From the NCBI GenBank assembly GCA_947492585.1, contig CANLND010000019.1, forward strand, positions 18,677-82,676: 64,000 bases of DNA, given 5' to 3'. This DNA comes from an uncultured Paracoccaceae bacterium (lineage in GTDB: Bacteria; Pseudomonadota; Alphaproteobacteria; Rhodobacterales; Rhodobacteraceae). This document shows, one piece after another, positions 9,912 to 19,900 of the stretch. A program made the position numbers and the translations under genes. Below the pieces are notes generated by a model, which was given only the letters and a program-made list of their open reading frames with translations, had not been told where the DNA came from and did not search any database. The number at the start of each line of letters is the position of its first letter. Position 1 is the stretch's first letter.

Positions 9912-11103
9912 GGCGTTTCGCTCTTCGTTTAATGTTGGCTTGCACGACAAAGTAATCAATCAGCGGGGCAAAGACGTTGCCGAACAAAATTGCCAGCATC
10001 ATGCCCTCGGGGAAGGCCGGGTTGATCACGCGGATCATCACAACCATGAAGCCAATCAGCGCCCCATAGATGTAACGGCCCATGTTGGTGTGCGATCCCG
10101 AAACGGGTTCCGTCACCATAAAGACCAGACCAAAGGCATAACCACCCAGAACCAGATGCCAATGCCAAGGCATTGCAAACATTGGATTGGTGTCAGATCC
10201 GATCATGTTCAACAGCAGTGAAAAGCCGATCATGCCGCCCAGACAGCCAACGACCATCCGGTAGTTGGCGATCTTGGTCGCCAAAAGGAACGCAAGGCCC
10301 AACAGCGCCGCCAAGGTAGAGGTTTCTCCCAGCGATCCCGGTACAAAACCCAGGAAACTGTCCCACCAGGTGATGCCGCGTGCGGCCAGTTCTTGGAAAC
10401 CATCGGCAGCTGAAACCGCCAGCGCAGTTGCACCGGTAAAGCCGTCAACTGGCACCCAGACGCTGTCGCCGGAAAGTTGTGCAGGATACGCAAAATACAG
10501 GAACGCACGGCCCGTCAGAGCTGGGTTCAGGAAGTTTTTGCCAGTTCCGCCAAAGACTTCTTTGCCGATCACCACACCAAAGATGATACCCAGAGCAACC
10601 TGCCACAGTGGCGTAGTTGCGGGCAAAATCAAAGCGTAGAGCATAGAAGATACAAGGAAACCTTCGTTCACCTCATGTTTGCGTACGGTTGCAAAGATGA
10701 CTTCGAACACGCCACCCGCGACCAGAGTCACGATGTAAATCGGCAAGAAGTACAGCAAACCATGCAGGATATTCGCAACAGGCTGCGCCGGGTTAAACCC
10801 AATGCCAAGCGCTTCAATGATCGCCGCGCGCCAACCGGAGGGACCGTACTGGGCAATGGCCATGTTGGTTTGATAGCCGGTGTTGTACAGTGCCATCAAT
10901 ACACACGGGAGCGTTGCGATGACCACATAGGTCATGATTCGCTTCATGTCGATATAGCTGCGCGCATGTGGTGCAGCTGTTGTCACCGTTTTGGGTGTGT
11001 AGAGAAAGCTTTCGACCATCTCATAAATGGGAAAATACTGCTCCCATTTTCCGCCCTTTTCAAAGTGGGGCTCTATTCGGTCAAAGAAATTACGAAGACC
11101 CAT
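9904..11103 (-). CDS. nqrB: Na+-translocating NADH:quinone reductase subunit B
   Basis: This is the large membrane subunit of 399 residues, with about ten transmembrane helices. It contributes to the Na+ channel and carries riboflavin plus a covalent FMN. The FMN acceptor motif reads GFTGATAL, with Thr226 as the predicted attachment site. The family-typical N-terminus (MGLRNFFDRIEPHFEKGGK) and the segment EVFGGTGKNFLNPALTGRAF are present. It begins 3 bp after nqrA and overlaps nqrC by 8 bp. Confidence 0.98.
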   Translation of the reverse strand: MGLRNFFDRIEPHFEKGGKWEQYFPIYEMVESFLYTPKTVTTAAPHARSYIDMKRIMTYVVIATLPCVLMALYNTGYQTNMAIAQYGPSGWRAAIIEALGIGFNPAQPVANILHGLLYFLPIYIVTLVAGGVFEVIFATVRKHEVNEGFLVSSMLYALILPATTPLWQVALGIIFGVVIGKEVFGGTGKNFLNPALTGRAFLYFAYPAQLSGDSVWVPVDGFTGATALAVSAADGFQELAARGITWWDSFLGFVPGSLGETSTLAALLGLAFLLATKIANYRMVVGCLGGMIGFSLLLNMIGSDTNPMFAMPWHWHLVLGGYAFGLVFMVTEPVSGSHTNMGRYIYGALIGFMVVMIRVINPAFPEGMMLAILFGNVFAPLIDYFVVQANIKRRAKRHV

Positions 11104-11106
11104 CGT

Positions 11107-12450
11107 TTACCCCTCCCTTTCGATCTTGGCCAAGCAATCACGCAAGGCCATGCTGTATTCATATTTTGCCGGACAGGCAAAGCCCACAAGACCAAGGTCC
11201 TCTTCGTCCAGCTCGAGTGCGCCCAGCAGCTGTGCCTGGTCTGTGTCCATGACGAGCAAAGCCCGCAGCAGCTGTGTCGGCAGGAAATCCTGTGGCATCA
11301 GGCCTTCAAAGGTGCCCAGCGGCACCATTGCGCGGCGACCACCATTCATGTTGGAGGTCAGCGGGAAGGCTTTTTGCGTCAAAGCCGACCCCAAAACGGG
11401 CTGAACGGCATATTTCGCAAACATGGGCCGGATCCAACCCATGGGAATTTGTTTTTTGTCTTCTTCGATCAGAGTGACCTGACGGGCATAACGACCCAGA
11501 AAGCCATTGCTCCCCTCGCCTGCTCGCCCACTCAGGACAGAACCAGAGATCATACGCACAGGCAGATCTTCGGGCAGGTCTGCCTGCAACAGCTGTGACA
11601 ACGCGGCCCCCGCCACGGTGCGCACATAGCGCGGGTTGCGGCAGGCTGGCCCGGCCAATGACACAATGCGACGGTCATCATATTTACCAGTCAGCAACAG
11701 GCGACCAATCGCGATGATATCCTGATATCCAATGGTCCACACCAAGGTGTTGGCCGTTGGCGGGCTGAGGAAATGCATGTGCGTACCAGCCAGACCAGCA
11801 GGATGTGGACCACTAAAGGCCGCGACGTCGACGCCTGCGATGTCATGACCGGGCAATGGGTCACCCTCGGCCTGGCAGAGATATGTCGGCCCATCGGTCA
11901 ATAGGGTGACGGCTTCCAGACCTTTTGCAAAGGCCTCAGCGTCTTCCTGAATGGCAATGACCGGGTTCGGTGCAAGAGGTTCACTGTCCATTGCGGTGAC
12001 ATAGATTGCAGCGGCAACACTGCCCGGCGTCGGAACCTTGGAGTATGGACGCGTTCTGAACGACGTCCAAAGACCCGCTTTGCACAGTTTCTCGGTCAGA
12101 CCTTCACGGCTGGTCGCATCGCCAACCGCGGTGAAGTCAACCGCCTCTGCCTCGGTCTGCTCGATGCTGATCTCGATGCTGATCAGTTTACGGCGTGCCC
12201 CACGGTTAATCGCACGCACACGCCCCGCAACAGGTGAGACCACCAGCGCGTCGGGCATGTTCTTGTCGAACATAACGGGTGTCCCGGGCGCAACAGCGTC
12301 CCCCTCTTCCACGACGATGCGCGGCTTCAGGTCAATGTAGTCATCTCCTAGGATGCCAACTGTTGTGACATCTGGCGACGAACCAATCTTGGGGTCGGGT
12401 GCACCCGTTATGGGCAGATCTAGGCCTTTACGCAGCTTGAAGTGCTTCAA
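11107..12450 (-). CDS. nqrA: Na+-translocating NADH:quinone reductase subunit A
   Basis: This peripheral cytoplasmic subunit has 447 residues and is associated with the quinone site region. The family N-terminus (KHFKLRKGLDLPITGAP) and a C-terminal EEDLGLVGFACPAKYEYS segment are clear. The first family residues are preceded by TTG, not ATG: TTG at 12450 with GAGG eight bases upstream is the likely start, which may lower initiation. It is the first gene of nqrABCDEF. Confidence 0.96.
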   Translation of the reverse strand: MKHFKLRKGLDLPITGAPDPKIGSSPDVTTVGILGDDYIDLKPRIVVEEGDAVAPGTPVMFDKNMPDALVVSPVAGRVRAINRGARRKLISIEISIEQTEAEAVDFTAVGDATSREGLTEKLCKAGLWTSFRTRPYSKVPTPGSVAAAIYVTAMDSEPLAPNPVIAIQEDAEAFAKGLEAVTLLTDGPTYLCQAEGDPLPGHDIAGVDVAAFSGPHPAGLAGTHMHFLSPPTANTLVWTIGYQDIIAIGRLLLTGKYDDRRIVSLAGPACRNPRYVRTVAGAALSQLLQADLPEDLPVRMISGSVLSGRAGEGSNGFLGRYARQVTLIEEDKKQIPMGWIRPMFAKYAVQPVLGSALTQKAFPLTSNMNGGRRAMVPLGTFEGLMPQDFLPTQLLRALLVMDTDQAQLLGALELDEEDLGLVGFACPAKYEYSMALRDCLAKIEREG

Positions 12451-12630
12451 ATTAGATAACCTCAGGGCTAATGGTTCTACGGCTCATTTCGTGGCCTGTT
12501 CGTTTGCGGTGGCTCATACAAAGCTGCGCGACAGACTGCTAGTATTTTTTTATGGAAATGACCATAAACAGCTTGAAGAAAGCGTTAGATTTCGACTACG
12601 ACAACCCGAAAATTTCCGAAAGGTCCGAAT
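12451..12630. promoter_or_regulatory. Divergent promoter region nqrA / apbE
   Basis: This 180-bp spacer between the nqr operon (minus) and apbE (plus) must hold promoters for both. It is AT-rich (TAGTATTTTTTTATGG near 12541). No operator palindrome or convincing -35/-10 pair was recognised. A short plus-strand frame from ATG 12552 overlaps apbE in another frame and is not considered a gene. Confidence 0.5.
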
Positions 12631-13659
12631 GTGAGCAAATTGACATCGTTCTCCCGCCGATCGTTCCTGGTCATGCCGCTTGCACTTGCGGCGTGCTACA
12701 ACCCAAGACAAGTGATCGAGCTTTCTGGTGTGTCGATGGGGACCTCTTATAAGGTCTCATTGATTGATAACACCAACCAAGTGAGTGAAGCACAGGTGAA
12801 GTCCGCCGTAGCCAAAGCTTTGGCTGCTGTGAACGAAACCATGTCAAACTGGGATACGTCATCCGAGATTTCGCGTCTGAACGCTACTCCGGCTGGTCAG
12901 ACCGTAAAAGTTTCGCCTGAACTGGCCGAAGTTATGACCGCAGCGGCTGAAATCAACCGTGCCAGCGAAGGCCGGTTTGACACCACTGTTGGGCCGTTAA
13001 TCGAAGCATGGGGCTTTGGCGCGCCAGGTAAGACGGCAATGCCCAGCGATGCCGTTATTGCGGATGCGCAGGCGCGTTCCGGCCATGACAGCACACTGGT
13101 TGTGGCAGCTGACACCGTCACAAAAACCAATGCAGATGCGCAGATCTATCTGGCCGGCATCGGCAAAGGCTATGGTGCAGACCATGTGGCGCGCGCGCTC
13201 GAAGGGCTTGGTATTTCTGACTATATGGTCGAAATCGGTGGTGATCTTTATGCCGCTGGTCGCAATCCTGATGGTTTGCCCTGGCAGATTGGTATCGAAT
13301 CGCCCAACCCAGCCAACCCCAATCTGATGGGCGTTGTAGGGGTGTCTGGAATGGGGCTGGCGTCGTCCGGCGACTATCGCAACTTCTTTGAAGTTGATGG
13401 TCAGCGTTACTCGCACCTGATCGATCCCACCACCGCACGTCCGGTTGAACACCAAACCGCATCCGCAACCGTGCTGGCAGACAACGCCATGCAGGCGGAT
13501 GCATGGTCAACTGCCATGCTGGTGCTGGGACGCGAACGCGGTCTTGAGGTCGCCAAACATCACAACATCGCGGTGCAATTTATTGAACGTGATGCAGATG
13601 CTGCACAGGTGGCGTTCAAAACACACGAAAGCGACGCGTTCAAAGCACTGACTGCGTAA
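12631..13659 (+). CDS. apbE: FAD:protein FMN transferase ApbE
   Basis: ApbE transfers FMN from FAD to Thr in S/T-GAT motifs, here expected to be NqrB Thr226 and NqrC Thr240. The 342-residue protein has an N-terminal lipoprotein signal with lipobox LAAC (Cys22), preceded by RRSFLV, which resembles a Tat-type start. Family motifs include GVSMGTSYKVS at the mature N-terminus, YLAGIGKGYGADHVA and EIGGDLYAAG in the centre, and SHLIDPTTARPV toward the C-terminus. The start is GTG 12631, with GAAAGG upstream. In Vibrio, apbE sits downstream of nqrF; here it is divergent. Confidence 0.96.
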   Translation: MSKLTSFSRRSFLVMPLALAACYNPRQVIELSGVSMGTSYKVSLIDNTNQVSEAQVKSAVAKALAAVNETMSNWDTSSEISRLNATPAGQTVKVSPELAEVMTAAAEINRASEGRFDTTVGPLIEAWGFGAPGKTAMPSDAVIADAQARSGHDSTLVVAADTVTKTNADAQIYLAGIGKGYGADHVARALEGLGISDYMVEIGGDLYAAGRNPDGLPWQIGIESPNPANPNLMGVVGVSGMGLASSGDYRNFFEVDGQRYSHLIDPTTARPVEHQTASATVLADNAMQADAWSTAMLVLGRERGLEVAKHHNIAVQFIERDADAAQVAFKTHESDAFKALTA

Positions 13660-13680
13660 CCCAATAGCTGAGGCCCCGCG

Positions 13681-13923
13681 ATGACCACTTTCCTTTTTGC
13701 TTTTGCACTGTTGGCCCTTGTCATGTTTGGCATGGCTCTGGGCGTAATTTTAATGAACAAAAGCATCAAGGGGAGCTGTGGGGGCCTCAACGCCATCAGC
13801 GATAGTGATCAATGCCTTGTCTGTAGCAAGGAAATTGACCCAAACAGCCCGTTGCGAGAACGGCTTCAATGCCCGCGTGCTCGAAAGATGCTTGAGCAAC
13901 TGGAGGAAGATCGCGTAGCATAA
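13681..13923 (+). CDS. nqrM: Na+-NQR maturation protein NqrM
   Basis: This 80-residue protein has one N-terminal membrane helix (about 3-25) followed by a short cytoplasmic tail with four cysteines (C33 in SCGGL, C45 and C48 in QCLVC, C64 in QCPRA). That pattern defines the NqrM (DUF539) family, required to assemble the iron centre between NqrD and NqrE. It lies 21 bp after apbE, so both maturation factors are co-transcribed opposite the structural operon. Confidence 0.94.
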   Translation: MTTFLFAFALLALVMFGMALGVILMNKSIKGSCGGLNAISDSDQCLVCSKEIDPNSPLRERLQCPRARKMLEQLEEDRVA

Positions 13924-13946
13924 GGAGGAAAGGGAGGGTTGTTATT

Positions 13947-14462
13947 ATGCCAACGTCTTACCAATCTCCAATGCGACGGGACAAACCGGCCGACGGTAGC
14001 AAAAGCCAGTCGGTCACCGTTCAGGAGCAAAACCCAACGGTCGCCAACCTGCTTGCTGTAAAAGGTGGCAGTGTCTTTTCCATCAAACCAAACGAAACTT
14101 TGGGGCGCGCTGTTGAAGAATTGCGCGATCGTCATGTAGGCGCGTTGGTTGTCACCGATGACACTGGCGCACTTGCTGGCATCTTGTCTGAACGCGACAT
14201 TGTCCGCAAACTCGCCGATACGCCAGGTCAAACACTGCCACAACGCGTTGGCGATGTGATGACGCAGAATGTCATCACATGTGGACCCAGTGAACCTTTG
14301 GTGTCAGTTCTGAAACGCATGACAGACGGACGCTTCCGTCACATGCCGGTCGTCGAAAACGAGACCCTGATCGGCATGGTCACAATTGGCGATGTGATCA
14401 ATCACCGTCTGACTCAGCTTGAACACGAAGCCCTACATCTAAAGCAGCTGATCACCGGATGA
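13947..14462 (+). CDS. CBS-domain pair protein
   Basis: This 171-residue soluble protein has two tandem CBS domains (about residues 48-103 and 115-165), a fold that binds adenine nucleotides or related ligands as a regulatory module. Typical CBS segments are VGALVVTDDTGALAGILSERDIVRKL and FRHMPVVENETLIGMVTIGDVI, given here as landmarks only in part. No enzyme domain is attached. The start ATG 13947 follows AGGGAGGG. It is 23 bp downstream of nqrM and could be co-transcribed, but there is no established role for such proteins in Na+-NQR. Confidence 0.85.
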   Translation: MPTSYQSPMRRDKPADGSKSQSVTVQEQNPTVANLLAVKGGSVFSIKPNETLGRAVEELRDRHVGALVVTDDTGALAGILSERDIVRKLADTPGQTLPQRVGDVMTQNVITCGPSEPLVSVLKRMTDGRFRHMPVVENETLIGMVTIGDVINHRLTQLEHEALHLKQLITG

Positions 14463-14469
14463 AATAAGC

Positions 14470-14655
14470 TCAGCTTTGTACCGCCAGCGGTACAAAGCCC
14501 ACAATCATCAGCCCGGCCGCCGCCAAGAGCCCAAAAAGCCAATACTGATACCTTGGTCCTTCTGCCTTCCACACGCGGCGATATTGATAGCCAGACAGGC
14601 AAGCGGCCACAAAAATCAACGTCGCGATCGTCGGACTTAGGGTGAGTTCCGTCAT
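14470..14655 (-). CDS. Small two-helix membrane protein, unknown
   Basis: I do not recognise this 61-residue protein. It has two predicted transmembrane helices (SPTIATLIFVAACLSGYQY near the N-terminus, and WLFGLLAAAGLMIVGFVPLAV near the C-terminus) joined by a short basic loop (RRVWKAEGPRYQY). The start MTELTLS at 14655 is preferred over longer in-frame starts because a GGAG motif precedes it. It is convergent with the CBS gene, with 7 bp between the stops. Confidence 0.6.
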   Translation of the reverse strand: MTELTLSPTIATLIFVAACLSGYQYRRVWKAEGPRYQYWLFGLLAAAGLMIVGFVPLAVQS

Positions 14656-14879
14656 GTAGTAGATCTCCATTTTTTCCACATGTACCGCCATCCACGTGCA
14701 AAATTTACGTGAATCTCTTGTGGAGCCTTTGTTTACATCAACACCGACATCACGCACCATAAATAGTCTTTATTCAGCCCTATGATCTAGGCGCAAGTCT
14801 ACCGGTACACCCTTAGCAAAGTTTGCTTTGGCGATACTCTGGCGTTTCTCATTCCAGCTGTCTGCTGTTACTCTTGGGT

Positions 14880-15446
14880 ATGCACAGCTCTGATTTACAG
14901 TTTTTCCCGCCCCCGAATGCCCGGACCCATGAAGTCTGTGGTCCTGGCGCATTTGCATTTTCCTTTGCACTGGCGGCACGGCTGGGTGGGAAAATCCTGT
15001 GGGTGCGTGAAGCGTGGACGACCGCACAATTAGACCCCAATGGCGTTGCTGATTTCATTGACCCAGCTGCTGTGACCCTGTGCAATGCAAAGAACCAAAC
15101 GGAAGTTTTGGCCGTTGCAGAAGAAGCCTTGCGATCCGGGGCCGTTCCACTTGTTGTGATGACACTCAGCCAGCCCATCGGCCTGACCGAAGGGCGCAGA
15201 CTGCAACTGGCCGCGCGCGATGGGAAATCCACCGGGGTGGCCGTCATTCCTGACGGTATGGGCAGCAATGCGGCGGAAACTCGATGGCGGTGCACGCCGC
15301 TCTATGATGCCAATGCCACCTTTCAGGACTCGACACTCCAAAAGTGGGAACTTATAAAGAACAAATCAGGAACACTGGGTGTCTGGCATGTTCGATGGCA
15401 TACAACGTCGCGTCGTCTCATTATGGTTCCCCCGGCTGGCAAGTGA
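14880..15446 (+). CDS. imuA: ImuA-like RecA-fold mutasome protein
   Basis: ImuA (SulA/RecA-like) acts with ImuB and DnaE2 in damage-induced mutagenesis. The 188-residue protein starts at MHSSDLQFF. Recognisable pieces are HEVCGPGAFAFSFALAARL, the RecA-like strand GKILWVREAW, and PLVVMTLSQPIGL. The assignment rests heavily on position: its end overlaps imuB by about 59 bp, and dnaE2 follows. No LexA-type box (GTTC-N7-GTTC or GAAC-N7-GAAC) could be found in the 100 bp upstream. Confidence 0.85.
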   Translation: MHSSDLQFFPPPNARTHEVCGPGAFAFSFALAARLGGKILWVREAWTTAQLDPNGVADFIDPAAVTLCNAKNQTEVLAVAEEALRSGAVPLVVMTLSQPIGLTEGRRLQLAARDGKSTGVAVIPDGMGSNAAETRWRCTPLYDANATFQDSTLQKWELIKNKSGTLGVWHVRWHTTSRRLIMVPPAGK

Positions 15447-16869
15447 CCGGGTTTTACGCCAGCACCTAAGGAATGGCCCCTTTGCGCTGACCCTGAAACA
15501 GCAGAACGTCAATCGGATATATTGCCTCAATGGCGAAGCCACGCAGCTGGGGTTACATCAGGGGATGTCTTACGCCGATGCGCGGGCCTTTTGTCCAAAC
15601 CTGCAAAGCGCCCCAGCCGACCCCACAAAAGACCAGCATTTCCTACATATCCTGCGCCGTTGGGCCACACGCTATTGCCCCTGGGTCGGTGTCGAAGGCG
15701 CGGATGGGTTGGTTCTGGATGTTACTGGATCGACGCATCTTTTGGGGGGAGAGCGCGCGATGATTGTCGACATGCGTAGACGCTTATCGCGGGCCGGGCT
15801 TTCTGTGCAAATCGGGCTTGGAAATACACGTGGAGCGGCGTGGGCCTTGGCACATTATGGTGAAGGAATCGCCCCATCCTCTGACGATATGCTGAGCGCA
15901 CTTGGCTCCCTGCCCGTGGCCGCGTTGCGTCTTGATGAAAAAACCTCCGTTGCCTTGCAACGGCTGGGATTGCGCAAGATTTGTGATCTGGCGGCAGCCC
16001 CCCGCGCCCCCCTGACCCGCCGGTTTGGCCCTAGCCTGTTATTGCGACTTGATCAAGCGCTTGGCACACAGCCCGAAGAAATCACACCGCTAAAGGATCC
16101 CCCCCGGTACGGCGTGCGAATAACGTTTCCAGAACCAATTGGGCTGTTGACGGATGTCATCGCGGGAACCGAGCGGTTGCTGATACAACTTTGTCGCAAA
16201 CTAAAAACGCAAGAAAAGGGCGCACGCATGCTGTGCATCACCCTGCGCCGGGTAGATCAAGATCAGCAACAGGTTGAATTGCGGCTGGCGCGCCCATTGC
16301 GGGATCCCACGCGCATTTTGCCACTGTTTGAACGTGGGTTGGCCGAAGTTGATGCCGGTTTTGGCATTGACCAATTACGGTTAGAGGCAACACAGGTCGC
16401 CCCCCTGCCCGTGCGGCAGATCAGCCATATGTCAGACCGTGGCACAGATAAGCTGGACGATCTGATCTCCCGTCTTGGCACGCGCGTAGGGTTGGACAAT
16501 ATCCAGCGTTTCCTGCCTGCGGACAGTCATATTCCTGAGCGCAGTTTCCTAATCGCGCCGGCTTCTTACTCTGAACCAAAGAGCGGATGGGCCAATGCCA
16601 AGCCCCGTCCGCTTTGCCTGTTTTTACCAGAACCGATTGCCGGAACAGGCCCGCAACCGCCCAGTCGATTTCGCTGGCGGCGCATGTCTTTGACCACCGG
16701 CCGTGCCACGGGACCGGAACGCATCGCACCAGAATGGTGGCTTGACGATGAAAATTGGTGCTCGGGCCTTCGGGACTACTGGCGGGTTGAGACCACACAA
16801 GGGCGACGCCTCTGGCTGTTTTATACACCGCAAAATCCAGGCTGGTTTGTACAGGGAGAATTCGCGTGA
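15388..16869 (+). CDS. imuB: ImuB, Y-family polymerase-like mutasome protein
   Basis: ImuB resembles DinB/Y-family polymerases but generally lacks a functional catalytic triad. It works as an adaptor linking DnaE2 to the sliding clamp. The 493-residue frame begins RRVVSLWFPRLASDRV, where active Y-family enzymes have an acidic metal-binding residue. LDVTGSTHLLGGE and the helix-hairpin-helix-like ALQRLGLRKICDLAA segment follow. ATG 15388 is chosen; GTG 15379 in the same frame is possible. It overlaps imuA and precedes dnaE2 by 46 bp. Confidence 0.93.
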   Translation: MFDGIQRRVVSLWFPRLASDRVLRQHLRNGPFALTLKQQNVNRIYCLNGEATQLGLHQGMSYADARAFCPNLQSAPADPTKDQHFLHILRRWATRYCPWVGVEGADGLVLDVTGSTHLLGGERAMIVDMRRRLSRAGLSVQIGLGNTRGAAWALAHYGEGIAPSSDDMLSALGSLPVAALRLDEKTSVALQRLGLRKICDLAAAPRAPLTRRFGPSLLLRLDQALGTQPEEITPLKDPPRYGVRITFPEPIGLLTDVIAGTERLLIQLCRKLKTQEKGARMLCITLRRVDQDQQQVELRLARPLRDPTRILPLFERGLAEVDAGFGIDQLRLEATQVAPLPVRQISHMSDRGTDKLDDLISRLGTRVGLDNIQRFLPADSHIPERSFLIAPASYSEPKSGWANAKPRPLCLFLPEPIAGTGPQPPSRFRWRRMSLTTGRATGPERIAPEWWLDDENWCSGLRDYWRVETTQGRRLWLFYTPQNPGWFVQGEFA

Positions 16870-16915
16870 TCGAGATGGACTGCATGCCTAATCCGATTGC
16901 CCGCGGGGCCGTGAC

Positions 16916-19900
16916 ATGCTGAAAATTCCCGCGCAAGAGCAACCCTATGCCGAACTGTGTGTGACAACAAATTTCACCTTTTTAATCGGTGCTTCCCACC
17001 CCGAAGAAATGGTGATGCGGGCGGTTGAACTGGGGTTGTCCGCCGTTGCTATCACGGATCACAATTCCCTTGCTGGGGTGGTGCGGGCTTGGACAGCTCT
17101 CAAAGAACTGAAACGTGAAGCACACGACACGACACAAACCCCATCCCAACATCGGATCGTTTCATCGTCTCACCAAGAGATGGGGCAGCTGGATCCACTT
17201 GAAAAACCGGCCGCCGTTTCACTACCAAAATTGATTGTTGGCTGTCGATTGGTTTTGCAGGACAGTCCAGTGCATTGGCTCGCTTTACCCTGTGATCTAA
17301 GCGCCTATAAACGACTGTCTCGGTTGCTGACGCTTGGCAAACGTAGAGCCGAAAAGGGACTGTGTGACCTTTACCGCCAAGACATGTTCGCCGCATGTAA
17401 AGGTATGATTTTGATCGCCTTACCGCAAACGGGTTTGGAGGAGGCGACGACAGATATCCAAACCATGCGGCGGTATTTTTCCAATCACGTTTTTCTGGGT
17501 GCAGCCCCTCGATATGACGGCACAGACCAAACCTATCTGGCGGCCTGCGCCCGTCTTGCGCACACAACATCCGCACCGATGGTGGCTGTCGGTGATGTGT
17601 TGATGCACCGCGCCAGCCGCCGACAATTGGCGGATGTGCTGACCTGTATGCGTGAACACATCACTATTGATCAAATCGGAACCCGCGCGTTGCCAAATGC
17701 GGAACGTCGTCTGAAATCCGGCGCGGATCTGGCACGGCTGTTTCGCAATCACCCCGGCGCATTGTCTCGCACGCTTGATATTGCCAACAGATGCACCTTT
17801 GATCTGGGGGAATTATCTTATGATTACCCCCACGAAAATGCGCAGGACGAAACACCGCAAGCCCGTCTGGAACGTTTGGCCCATGATGGCTTGCACTATC
17901 GGTATCCCGACGGCCCTCCAGAGCGGGCGATCCAGCTTATGAAAAAAGAATTGGCCGTGGTCGCAGATCTTAAATTCCCAGCGTATTTTCTGACCGTTCA
18001 TGACATCACTCAATTCGCCAGATCACAGGGGATCCTCTGTCAGGGGCGTGGGTCAGCCGCGAATTCGATCCTGTGCTATTTGCTGCGCATCACCGATGTC
18101 AGCCCAGATATGATCACCATGGTGTTTGAGCGCTTTGTATCAAAGTATCGGGGCGAGCCGCCAGATATCGACGTGGACTTTGAACATGAGCGACGCGAAG
18201 AGGTGATCCAGTGGATTTACCAGAAATATGGCCGCCATCGTGCAGGGCTGTGCGCCACGGTCATACATTTCCGAACGCGGGCCGCAATCCGCGAAGTGGG
18301 TAAGGTCATGGGGTTGTCCCAAGATGTGACCGCAGGCCTGTCCAGCCAAATCTGGGGCATGACCAATGGCGGCGTTGATCTGGATCGCATTCGCGAACTC
18401 GGCCTTAACCCCGAGGACCGCCGTTTGATGCAAACCATTCATCTGATAGGTGAAATCATCGGGTTTCCACGCCATTTGTCCCAACATGTGGGCGGCTTTG
18501 TTATCACACGCGGGCGATTGGACGAATTATCCCCCATTTCAAACGCCGCAATGGAAGACCGCACAGTCATCGAATGGGATAAGGATGACATCGACGCCCT
18601 CGGCATTTTGAAAGTCGATGTGCTGGGTTTGGGGATGTTGAGTTGTCTGCAAAAGTCATTTGATCTTTTGCAACGCCATGAAGGTCAGACATATACAATT
18701 GCATCCGTCCCCCAGGAAGATACCGCAACCTATGATATGCTGTGCCGCGCCGATGCGGTGGGTGTTTTTCAGGTAGAAAGCCGGGCGCAAATGAATTTTC
18801 TGCCCCGCATGCGCCCCCGCGAATTTTATGATCTGGTGATCGAAGTGGCCATCGTCCGCCCCGGTCCCATTCAGGGGGATATGGTGCAGCCCTATATCCG
18901 GCGGCGCAATGGTCTGGAGAAACCCGAACCCTTTGGTCCGGCGCTGGCCAAAGTTACAGAACGCACCTTGGGCGTGCCTTTGTTCCAAGAGCAAGCGATG
19001 CAAATTGCTGTGGTTGGGGCTGGCTTTACCGCCGAAGAGGCTGATCATTTGCGCCGATCTCTAGCATCCTTTCGTCGCATGGGCACCATTGGCACTTTTC
19101 GGGACAAGTTTCTCAACGGCATGCTGGGGAATGGCTATGACCAGGATACAGCTGAGCGTTGTTTCTCTCAGATCGAAGGCTTTGCAGACTATGGGTTTCC
19201 TGAAAGCCATGCGGCAGCCTTTGCGATGCTGGCTTATGTCTCGGCTTGGCTAAAACGCCATCATCCGGCTGTTTTTGCCTGCGCCTTACTGAATTCTCAG
19301 CCCATGGGGTTTTACGCTCCGGCCCAGATCGTGCGGGACGCCCGGGAACATAATGTCGAAACACGCCCCATTTGTGTTAACCATTCTGAATGGAACAACA
19401 CTCTGGAACGTCGGCCAGATGGTGCGCTGGCCCTGCGGCTGGGGTTTCGTCAGATCAAAGGCTTCAAGGAAGAAGACGCAGGCTGGATCGCCGCCGCGCG
19501 TGGCAATGGCTACCCAAACCCAGAAACGATTTGGCTGCGGGCGGGGGTCCGGCCAGATGTGCTGACGCGCCTTGCCGAAGCTGATGCCTTTTCCGATATA
19601 GGCCTTACCCGCCGCGATGCGCTTTGGGCGGTCAAAGCGCTTAGGGATCCCAATCCGCTGCCACTGTTTAATGACCCGATTGACGGTGAGGCCATTGATG
19701 AACCGCAGATCAACCTACCTGCCATGCACTTGGGCGAGGAGGTGGTTGAAGATTATGTCGCAACGCGGTTGACCTTACGGGCGCATCCAATGGAGCTTTT
19801 ACGCCCTGCCCTGCCAGGATTGGTCACACATGCAGCGTTGCAACATATTGCGCTTGGCCAGTACAGCGTCTGTGGCTTGGTGATCACCCGACAACGTCCC

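Noticed and set aside
12552..12752. Small frame overlapping the apbE start
   Set aside because: It overlaps the lipoprotein signal region of apbE in another frame and has no domain support.
14780..14879. Possible LexA box upstream of imuA
   Set aside because: Partial GTTT/GTTA strings only; none fits the alphaproteobacterial spacing.
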